A DNA stretch of 19,620 bases. Origin: an uncultured Clostridia bacterium (lineage in GTDB: Bacteria; Bacillota; Clostridia; Oscillospirales; Acutalibacteraceae). Positions 13,684-19,620 of the stretch are shown in pieces (the first letter of the stretch is position 1; each line of letters opens with the position of its first letter). The stretch is from NCBI GenBank assembly GCA_937916395.1, contig CALFTN010000044.1:1-19620 (forward strand). Reading direction: 5' to 3'. A program made the translations under genes and the position numbers. The notes below the pieces were generated by a model that was not told the DNA's origin, did no database searches, and saw only the letters and a program-made list of their open reading frames with translations.

Positions 13684-14766
13684 ATATCTCGTAAGTTCCG
13701 CCTTAAAGAGCGTATCAACCGGATACTTACCGCCACCGCTTCTATACTTTGAAGCGCCTGACTCAAAGAGCAAGAAAATTGTACCGTTAACACTTTCAAT
13801 ACCCTCACTCATTGGTGGGGCTGTGTAAGAGGTTTTCATATCTAACTCGTCACAAGCGTAAAGGTTTATTTTATTACCATCTATTGTAACCGTATCTACC
13901 CTGTCGCCTTCTGTAACGTCATTAAACACTTTAATTACAGAGTCATTTTTTCGCCCATAGCTTGTGCTGAAAATAAAACCACCTGAAAGTGTACGTGTCA
14001 TACCCTGCACCTGTTCTGGAATTGCAAGCATAATATCTGGCACGTAGCCATCGTGAGTAGAATTGATTTTTTCTATTTTAGGAAGACCATCTTTAAGATT
14101 ATAACCCTCACAATAAGCATAGAAGGTTTCACCAGAATTTATAGTTGTAACCCAATTCGCTTCTTTACGAGCTTCGTCAGCGCTTTCTATAAAGTCGCCC
14201 ACCCATAAAATTTCACTATAAACATTAGCAAAAGACCCTTTTGTATTAAGTTTAAAATCCGAAACAAATCTTACAGTTGAACCATTTTGTGCTTTTTCGA
14301 GCGTTTCAATAGCAATAGTACGTGCAGAATAATCACTAGTTACAAAAATATAACTACCAGAAGAAGCCACACCACCAGCGTGACCAAAATACATTGAACC
14401 ATCTACGTTCTGGAGTTTCACCGCTTTTATAAATGCACCATTTTCTGCATCTAAAATCATAAGCATTGATGGAAATTCAGCATCTTCGTAATAACCGCTT
14501 ATAATTATCCAATTTTTGTCAAAATTATAGCAAATACCCTGAGGAATAATACCCTCTAAAAGACCTGGTGTTCTGAATGAAGGCTCAAACACGTTAAGGT
14601 AGTTTTCATATTCTTCGTTTTCAGAAACAAAATCATACAAAACAACATTTGTGTTAGTTATAACATCTGTAATATCTTTTGTTCTTAAAATTTTTCTGCC
14701 ACTACAAGAAGAAAGCATTGAAACTACAAGCAAAAGTGAGATTGCAGAAAGTAAAGTTCGCTTCAC
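13681..14766 (-). CDS. Secreted lipoprotein of unknown function, beta-propeller-like
   Basis: The 361-residue product has a lipoprotein signal peptide: MKR, a hydrophobic core, and lipobox LSSC with Cys21, so it should be anchored to the outer face of the membrane. The mature part is rich in beta-strand-like segments, for example PQGICYNFDKNWIIISGYY, then a stretch with SMLMILDAENGAFIKAVKL, then FGHAGGVASSGSYIFVTSD. These suggest a propeller-type fold that alternates value and label strands. I do not recognise a named family and see no catalytic motif. The start is GTG at 14766 with a strong ribosome site GAGGTGAT (14772-14779) at 5 nt. The promoter lies just upstream and resembles that of the cyclase operon. 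The stop codon abuts a multi-hairpin repeat, after which the two-TM gene follows in the same direction. Confidence 0.75.
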   Translation of the reverse strand: MKRTLLSAISLLLVVSMLSSCSGRKILRTKDITDVITNTNVVLYDFVSENEEYENYLNVFEPSFRTPGLLEGIIPQGICYNFDKNWIIISGYYEDAEFPSMLMILDAENGAFIKAVKLQNVDGSMYFGHAGGVASSGSYIFVTSDYSARTIAIETLEKAQNGSTVRFVSDFKLNTKGSFANVYSEILWVGDFIESADEARKEANWVTTINSGETFYAYCEGYNLKDGLPKIEKINSTHDGYVPDIMLAIPEQVQGMTRTLSGGFIFSTSYGRKNDSVIKVFNDVTEGDRVDTVTIDGNKINLYACDELDMKTSYTAPPMSEGIESVNGTIFLLFESGASKYRSGGGKYPVDTLFKAELTRY

Positions 14767-14788
14767 GATATATCACCTCGTTTTCAGT

Positions 14789-14817
14789 ATTTTACTACAA
14801 ACTGGAAAAAATTGCAA
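14789..14817 (-). promoter_or_regulatory. Promoter of the lipoprotein gene
   Basis: TTGCAA (14817-14812, 4/6) is followed after 17 nt by TAAAAT (14794-14789, 5/6), with a predicted start near 14782. The first 11 bases TTGCAATTTTT and the last bases before and within the -10 (TAGTAA.AT) are shared with the candidate cyclase-operon promoter. Confidence 0.65.
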
Positions 14818-14824
14818 ATTTTCG

Positions 14825-14859
14825 CCCCATCGACAAAATCTTTAATTTTATCGATGGGG
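14825..14859 (-). terminator. Hairpin after the carbohydrate operon
   Basis: CCCCATCGA (14825-14833) and TCGATGGGG (14851-14859) form a 9-bp stem extended by AAAAT/ATTTT with a 5-nt loop, 8 bp past the stop codon at 14868. In the minus transcript it is followed by CGAAAATTTGCAATTTTTT, so the T-run is not immediate. It is a likely but non-canonical terminator, and it also abuts the lipoprotein promoter. Confidence 0.6.
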
Positions 14860-14867
14860 ACGTTTAA

Positions 14868-16643
14868 TTAAAATTCAATATTGTAGTCGCCTAATTGATA
14901 CTTAGTACATGGGAAATTTGTCTCACCATTTTCATCTGGGAATGGTGACCAAGTGTCATTTTCATAAACTGCTCTTTCGGCTTCATTTTTAAAATCAGGA
15001 ATTCTGTATTGAATACCATCATTAAGGCTACTGCGCCAACCAAAAATTGCTGTTGCAGTCATAGCCGCTGATTTGTATACATCTAAGAATGGCTCTCTGT
15101 CATTCTGAACACAATCGAGGAAGTCGTAAATTGCATAGTAATCACCACCGAAATGACCACTCTGACTTGCTCTGTCTTTATCGAATGGGTATTCAGCATC
15201 ATAGAATGTTTCTTGCTCCATACCCTCTGGAATTTCCCAATCATTGTAGAAAAGACGAACCTTATAGTCATCGCCACGAACACTCTCAAGGCTACCCTTA
15301 CCACAGTTCATACGATACCAAAGACCGTGACCACCAAATTTTGACCAGCCTGTTACTCTTGCAATTGAACCATTGCTCATAGTGCAAAGCATAATTGAAG
15401 CAACGTCTTTTGTTGGTTCTTCTTCACGCTCAATGCGAACCTCGTCGCTATAAATGCTAAGAGCATTAACAGCAACAGGAACTTCGCCAGTAATTTGCAT
15501 AATAGGTGCTAAAGCGTGAGTTGAGTAATAACCAGATGGCATAAGCGCACGCCAATGCTTTGCATCAGGTGTAATAACCTTATAACCATCGTGTGGCATT
15601 GGGTGAACATATTCACCTTCGCAGTAAACTGCGCCACCAAGTGTTTTGTTTTTATAGATTTCTTCCATTTTTCTTACTGTACCAAAGTAAGCACAGTTTT
15701 CAGCAATCATATATTTTGCCTTACTCTTTTCAGCAGCACGGCATAATTTAACACAATCAGCAAGAGTTACTGCAGGGAGTGTTTCTGAATAAACGTGAAT
15801 ACCCTTTTCGAGTGCTTTTATTGCGAATTTTGCGTGCTCATGGAAGTAGTTTGCTAAAATAACAACATCTAAACCACTTTCGATGAATTCATCAAATTCC
15901 TTGAAATATTTTGTATCTTCACAAGTGCATTTTTCTACGAGTTCATAAGTTGTTTCGTCACAGTCACAAACTGCATAAATATAGCCTTTTTCGCTTAAAA
16001 CAGCTGGTTCTGCAATAGCTGTACCACGTCTGAGACCGAAAACACCTACTTTTAATTTATCTTTTTTCTCTACTGTACAAAGATTTTTAACGAAATTGTT
16101 GTCATTGTCATAACAATCAATATTCATATATCCGTAACGGTTAAGCCAGAAAAGCCAACGAGCCTCCATATCTTCTTCATAGAGAACTGGTCTAAATCCT
16201 GCTCTTAAATATGATTTAACTGCTGGTACTCTGAATTCATCTGTTGTAAGACCAACGTAAGTACAACCAGCTTTAGAAAGTGCTGCTAAAGCAATCTGAT
16301 TAAGGTAAGCACCAAGACCTTTACCACGGCTATCTTTGTGAACAGAAACCATATGTACCCAGCCTCTGCCATTTTCTTGAACGAGTGCTGTAATTGTAGC
16401 AACAGGGTTACCGTTTTCTGTAATAAAGAATACATTTTCAGGCTTGTAGCCATCTGCACCTTCAATAACATCTATAAACCTGGTGTCATCTGCATCGTCA
16501 CCAACTAAACCGTTTTTGCAGATTTCTGCCCAGGCAGCTCTGTCTTCTACTGAACCATTATAGCTTCTGTATTCAAAGCCACCTAAATCGGTTGGAAATT
16601 CGCAAGGCTCAGTTAATGTTTTGTATAATTTTAATTGACTCAT
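14868..16643 (-). CDS. GNAT acetyltransferase fused to a Gfo/Idh/MocA-family oxidoreductase
   Basis: The 591-residue protein joins two enzymes. Residues about 20-165 form a GNAT N-acetyltransferase domain, with the acetyl-CoA pyrophosphate loop Arg106-GKGLG111 (SVHKDSRGKGLGAYL) and the preceding strand GWVHMVSV. Residues about 196-575 form a Gfo/Idh/MocA dehydrogenase: a Rossmann dinucleotide motif GVFGLRRG (200-207), CDCDE after strand 2, and the second-domain segment YYSTHALAPI with His376. The usual EKP motif reads SETLP (286-290), so the catalytic Lys is replaced. Members of this family oxidise, epimerise or hydrolyse sugars with NAD(H). The fusion suggests that an amino- or keto-sugar intermediate is made and acetylated by one polypeptide; that is inference. 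It overlaps the upstream DraG-family gene by ATGA; GGAG lies 7 nt before the ATG. Cytoplasmic; last gene of a GH27-DraG-fusion operon. Confidence 0.88.
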   Translation of the reverse strand: MSQLKLYKTLTEPCEFPTDLGGFEYRSYNGSVEDRAAWAEICKNGLVGDDADDTRFIDVIEGADGYKPENVFFITENGNPVATITALVQENGRGWVHMVSVHKDSRGKGLGAYLNQIALAALSKAGCTYVGLTTDEFRVPAVKSYLRAGFRPVLYEEDMEARWLFWLNRYGYMNIDCYDNDNNFVKNLCTVEKKDKLKVGVFGLRRGTAIAEPAVLSEKGYIYAVCDCDETTYELVEKCTCEDTKYFKEFDEFIESGLDVVILANYFHEHAKFAIKALEKGIHVYSETLPAVTLADCVKLCRAAEKSKAKYMIAENCAYFGTVRKMEEIYKNKTLGGAVYCEGEYVHPMPHDGYKVITPDAKHWRALMPSGYYSTHALAPIMQITGEVPVAVNALSIYSDEVRIEREEEPTKDVASIMLCTMSNGSIARVTGWSKFGGHGLWYRMNCGKGSLESVRGDDYKVRLFYNDWEIPEGMEQETFYDAEYPFDKDRASQSGHFGGDYYAIYDFLDCVQNDREPFLDVYKSAAMTATAIFGWRSSLNDGIQYRIPDFKNEAERAVYENDTWSPFPDENGETNFPCTKYQLGDYNIEF

Positions 16644-18010
16644 TTTTTTGCTCCTTTAATATGTGAAATTGTTTTTTCAACTAAATCAGAAATTTCTATA
16701 ACACCCATACCAGTAATACCAGTATCAAGCTTATTATTTAAAGGCTTAACCCATTCTTCACCAATTGAACTAAAGCCGTTTAACATACCTAAAACAGAAC
16801 CGACAGTTGCACCGTTGCAATCTGTATCATAGCCAATCTGGACTGCAAGACAGATTGATTTACCAAAATCGCCATTACCATAAAGCAAGGCAGTTGCTAC
16901 AATTAATGCATTGGTAATTGTATGAACAGAATCGTGTGGGTCAAATTCGTCGTATTTATTATGTATGAATGAAACACATTCTTCTTGTGACACACCATTT
17001 TCGAACTTTTCTATAATATCATAAACAGCTTCGTAAAGTCTTGAAGTTGCAGGAATTTCAGAAAGACCAGCTTTAATTACATCTATAATACTTTCAGCAT
17101 TTGCTGCAGAAGAAATCATAGCTGAGACAAACATTTCGCCATAAATACCATTTTTTGTGTGTGAAATTGAAGCATCGCGAAACGCATACTCTGCACCAAG
17201 CGCTTTATTACCTGGTGTAATGTAACCGAAGTAGTCGCCTCGAATTTGTGCGCCAATCCATTCTCGGTAAGGGTTCTGAAAATTTGCAGAATACGGTGGT
17301 GCATAACCATTTATAAAGTTACGATATGCTACCTTTTCTGCAGTAAAATACTTTTCAATCGGTTGACTCTGAAGCCAGAGCTTTGCAACGTCTTTAGGTT
17401 CAAAATCGTAACCATATTTTTCTATTAAAACTTGTGACAACGTAGTGTAAGTTGTATCATCATCGACTGGTGCACATTCTATTACGTCTGCCCAAGCTTT
17501 ATCGCGAAGATAGAAGTCATATTTTTCAATCATTTCTTCTGTGATTTCAGTCGAAAGAATATAACGTGATAATGGATAGTTTCCTGTTTCTTTAAGAAGT
17601 AGATATAATTCGTTAGTTTTAATCCCCTCTAATGGCTTACCTAAAAGGCAACCACAAATTCTACCAAACCACGCACCTTTGATTTTTTCATACAATAACT
17701 TATCATCAAGTGCGATTTTTTTATAATCGTAAGGCATTCTTAATGCTTTTATGCTTTCTAAATCTGATGGCTCGTTATACTTATAGTCGTCCCTTATTTC
17801 AGCATTAATTATTTTTTCATATAATTTATCTGCAATATCTGCTTGTTCTTTTGAATAAGGTATTTTAATAGCCTTTTCAAAATCAGCTTTAAAGTCATCA
17901 ATATTAAGACCTTCATCTATACACTGCTTAAGTTCAATATCAAGAGTTTTGCAGTAAGAATCCCAATAATAGTCACCTGAATAATCAGGGCAGATTTTGT
18001 TATTAAGCAT
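16640..18010 (-). CDS. ADP-ribosylglycohydrolase (DraG)-family protein
   Basis: The 456-residue protein has an N-terminal extension of about 105 residues and then a DraG-like all-helical domain. Family marks are GAWFGRICGCLLGKPLEG (112-129), the Mg-binding DDDTTYTT (183-190), the block RDASISHTKNGIYGEMFVSAMISSA (residues 278-302), and GYDTDCNGATVGSVLG (393-408) with the second Asp-x-Asp metal site. Both metal clusters are intact, so it is probably active. Known members cleave ADP-ribose from Arg, Asn or other groups, but many relatives sit in sugar-use operons with uncharacterised N- or O-glycoside substrates. Here it lies 64 bp after a GH27 gene and overlaps the GNAT-oxidoreductase fusion by 4 bp, which favours a carbohydrate role. 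The start ATG has a GGTGG ribosome site. No signal peptide. Confidence 0.88.
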   Translation of the reverse strand: MLNNKICPDYSGDYYWDSYCKTLDIELKQCIDEGLNIDDFKADFEKAIKIPYSKEQADIADKLYEKIINAEIRDDYKYNEPSDLESIKALRMPYDYKKIALDDKLLYEKIKGAWFGRICGCLLGKPLEGIKTNELYLLLKETGNYPLSRYILSTEITEEMIEKYDFYLRDKAWADVIECAPVDDDTTYTTLSQVLIEKYGYDFEPKDVAKLWLQSQPIEKYFTAEKVAYRNFINGYAPPYSANFQNPYREWIGAQIRGDYFGYITPGNKALGAEYAFRDASISHTKNGIYGEMFVSAMISSAANAESIIDVIKAGLSEIPATSRLYEAVYDIIEKFENGVSQEECVSFIHNKYDEFDPHDSVHTITNALIVATALLYGNGDFGKSICLAVQIGYDTDCNGATVGSVLGMLNGFSSIGEEWVKPLNNKLDTGITGMGVIEISDLVEKTISHIKGAKK

Positions 18011-18074
18011 AGAACCACCATCACAATCTAAAAGATTATATACTTTTAAGTAGTAATATTCAAGAGAAAACAGA

Positions 18075-19382
18075 TTATTTTATTGTAATTTTGAAAAGTC
18101 TTGCACCGTGAGAGTTGACTTTTGCAGAAAATTCAGCAGTAGTTACTGTGTATTCATTATGTGACCACATATCCCAAACGCTGTATTTTACACCACCAAC
18201 TGCAATATCTGTAACATCAAATGAAATTTCTCGTTCTTTATCATCTGTATTAAAGAGCGCAACATATTTGCAATTTTCGCCTTTTGATGTCCAGATAATT
18301 TCACCTTTACCGTCAATTTCTTCACGCTTAAACTGCCTTGCACCGCTTGAATTTTTAAGCATATCAATAAGCTCTCTGTTCTGAAGAAGCGAAAGTGTGA
18401 ATTCATCATTTTCACGCATTTCGCCACCCATCATAAGTGGTGAACGGAAAATCCCCCAGAGTGTCATCATTGTTATTTGCTCATCGTGTGTAAAGCGTGT
18501 ATAACGGTTTCTGTATTTTTCTAATTCTTCAGTTTTCTGAATTCTGCCAAGTGGCAACATATCACAATCTGGCCAAGCGCCAGGTTGAACGTACTCTTGC
18601 CAAGCATAGCAACGTTCAAACATAGCGTGGAGTTTCTCCCACTCATCCCAGAAATCGCCTGTCATACGCCAGAGATTAGCATTTTTTGCCAAATGCTCGT
18701 GCTCTTCAACAGGTGCTGGACCTGGCGAAAGGCTTAACACCATATCTCTGCCACATTTATCAATTGCTTTTCTTATCATTTCGATTTCTCTTCTTGCGGC
18801 ATAAGGATTATGTGGGAATATTTCAATATTTGCAATATCGTCACATTTTATGTAGTCAACACCCCATGATGCGTAGAGTTCAAATATAGAATCGTAATAT
18901 TCCTGCCCACCCTTTGCATCAGGGTCAACACCATACATATCAGGATTCCAGAGACACACAAAAGACGGTTTTGCAATATCATTTGCAGTAACACCCTCAC
19001 ATTTGATTTTTGTATGCTGGTGTGCTGCCTGTCTTGGAATACCTCTCATTATATGAATACCAAATTTAAGACCAAGAGAATGAATATAATCGGCAATCGG
19101 TTTAAAGCCTTTGCCATCAGCTGAGGATGGGAAACGCTCAACAGATGGAATGAGGCGTGAAAATTCATCCATGCAAAGTGGTGCAAAATAGTGATAATAA
19201 AAGCTATTCGCTGTTGGCTCTGACCATTGAATATCACAAACGACATATTCCCAGCCGTAATCTTTTAAGTGTTCTGCCATATAATCAGCATTAGCTAAAA
19301 GCTGTTCCTCGTTAACAGCAGCACCATAGCAATCCCAGCTATTCCAACCCATAGGTGGTGTAGGTGCAAGTTTTTTATGCAT
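18075..19382 (-). CDS. GH27-family alpha-galactosidase-like glycoside hydrolase, intracellular
   Basis: The 435-residue enzyme has the GH27 (clan GH-D) signature PPMGWNSWDCYG (9-20) and the nucleophile motif YIKCDD with Asp181. The acid/base region RMTGDFWDEW (239-248) has Asp243, which lines up with Asp231 of human alpha-galactosidase by my hand alignment. A C-terminal beta-sandwich region follows. Family members release alpha-galactose, alpha-GalNAc or beta-L-arabinopyranose with retention of configuration; the specificity loop is not decisive here. There is no signal peptide, so it should act on imported oligosaccharides. It is the first gene of the operon behind a good promoter; the start codon has AAGGA about 10 nt upstream. 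The downstream DraG-family and GNAT-oxidoreductase genes presumably process the same substrate. Confidence 0.92.
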   Translation of the reverse strand: MHKKLAPTPPMGWNSWDCYGAAVNEEQLLANADYMAEHLKDYGWEYVVCDIQWSEPTANSFYYHYFAPLCMDEFSRLIPSVERFPSSADGKGFKPIADYIHSLGLKFGIHIMRGIPRQAAHQHTKIKCEGVTANDIAKPSFVCLWNPDMYGVDPDAKGGQEYYDSIFELYASWGVDYIKCDDIANIEIFPHNPYAARREIEMIRKAIDKCGRDMVLSLSPGPAPVEEHEHLAKNANLWRMTGDFWDEWEKLHAMFERCYAWQEYVQPGAWPDCDMLPLGRIQKTEELEKYRNRYTRFTHDEQITMMTLWGIFRSPLMMGGEMRENDEFTLSLLQNRELIDMLKNSSGARQFKREEIDGKGEIIWTSKGENCKYVALFNTDDKEREISFDVTDIAVGGVKYSVWDMWSHNEYTVTTAEFSAKVNSHGARLFKITIK

Positions 19383-19421
19383 AAAATATCATTCCTTTTG
19401 GTTTATTCAAAATATAAAATT

Positions 19422-19450
19422 ATTATACAACCATCCCCTATTTTTTTCAA
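19422..19450 (-). promoter_or_regulatory. Sigma-A promoter of the GH27 operon
   Basis: TTGAAA (19450-19445, 5/6), a 17-nt spacer and TATAAT (19427-19422, perfect) on the minus strand. The leader is about 30 nt to the GH27 ATG. I see no catabolite-repression (cre) palindrome or other clear operator in it. Confidence 0.82.
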
Positions 19451-19514
19451 TATGAAAATAAACTTAAATAAAAAAACAATTTTTAAAAATAAATAATTTA
19501 ATGTTAAAAAACAC

Positions 19515-19543
19515 TTGACAAATAGTACTAATTCAAATATAAT
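19515..19543 (+). promoter_or_regulatory. Perfect-consensus promoter of the right-edge tRNA
   Basis: TTGACA (19515-19520), exactly 17 nt, then TATAAT (19538-19543): both boxes match the sigma-A consensus at all positions. The predicted start is about 17 nt before the tRNA. It is divergent from the GH27 promoter. Confidence 0.93.
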
Positions 19544-19566
19544 GTTAAGCGTTCCTGCTGGGATAA

Positions 19567-19620
19567 GGACCATTAGCTCAGTTGGTTAGAGCAACCGGCT
19601 CATAACCGGTTGGTCCGGGG
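19567..19620 (+). tRNA. tRNA with CAT anticodon (elongator Met or Ile2), 3' part cut off
   Basis: Acceptor strand GGACCAT, TA, D-arm GCTCAGTTGGTTAGAGC, anticodon stem ACCGG/CCGGT and loop CTCATAA give the anticodon CAT. It is not initiator tRNA: the anticodon stem lacks the three stacked GGG/CCC pairs. The remaining choice is elongator Met or the lysidine-modified Ile2; the D-arm and stem look Ile2-like to me, but the missing T-arm and acceptor leave it open. It is probably the first gene of a tRNA operon that continues beyond the window. Confidence 0.92.

Noticed and set aside
13397..13684. Open frame of 95 codons covering the hairpin array
   Set aside because: Most of it is a translation of the GCGATAT hairpin repeat and it has no ribosome site at its start; only the last 18 codons, with their own AAGGAG, are considered real.
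16640..18010. Nitrogenase-regulating DraG
   Set aside because: No nif or draT genes are in the window; the operon is carbohydrate-related and the protein has a long N-terminal extension.
19383..19514. Riboswitch or catabolite-repression site before the GH27 operon
   Set aside because: The leader is only about 30 nt and I found no cre-like palindrome or conserved riboswitch structure.

Overview
The window is AT-rich DNA from a low-GC Gram-positive bacterium, most likely an uncultured gut Clostridia member. That placement is inference. It rests on AAGGAG/GGTGAT-type ribosome sites, sigma-A-type promoters, a Bifidobacterium-like N-acetylhexosamine 1-kinase, an intracellular GH27 glycosidase and a multi-hairpin intergenic repeat of the kind seen in gut clostridia. 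Almost all genes lie on the minus strand. A partial tRNA-Val closes the left edge (minus) and a partial CAT-anticodon tRNA closes the right edge (plus).

Region A (about 10.4 kb down to 0.15 kb, minus strand) is one tight five-gene unit. In transcription order it holds a CHASE2 receptor adenylate cyclase, a small TIM-barrel isomerase-like protein, a 1736-residue exported FecR/Cys-repeat/leucine-rich-repeat protein, a cyclic-nucleotide-binding protein fused to a DUF2225-like zinc-ribbon domain, and the kinase NahK. It begins after the terminator of the neighbouring transporter gene and ends in a hairpin that overlaps the nahK stop codon. I read it as a candidate cAMP signalling system: envelope sensor and cyclase, surface protein, cytoplasmic cAMP receptor without a DNA-binding domain, and an amino-sugar kinase. 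This is the best candidate for an undescribed system in the window.

Region B (10.4-11.6 kb, minus) is a lone ArsB/NhaD-type membrane transporter with a near-consensus promoter and its own terminator.

Region C (11.6-12.6 kb) is a small accessory cassette. A 99-residue acidic protein of unknown function faces an XRE-type repressor across an intergenic region carrying an array of TTTAGTTCA operator-like sites. A second XRE gene follows, broken by a small deletion, then a strong terminator. Short G-rich repeats that share two motifs flank the cassette on both sides.

Region D (12.65-14.8 kb, minus) has a lipoprotein of unknown function and a two-TM protein whose reading frame is split near its start. 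Between them lies a roughly 200-bp array of small hairpins separated by GCGATAT/ATATCGC. The lipoprotein promoter closely resembles the proposed cyclase promoter.

Region E (14.8-19.45 kb, minus) is a three-gene carbohydrate operon behind a good sigma-A promoter: a GH27 alpha-galactosidase-like enzyme, an ADP-ribosylglycohydrolase-family protein, and a fused GNAT acetyltransferase-Gfo/Idh/MocA oxidoreductase. The last two overlap by ATGA. The enzymes lack export signals, so the substrate is probably an imported alpha-galactoside or related oligosaccharide.
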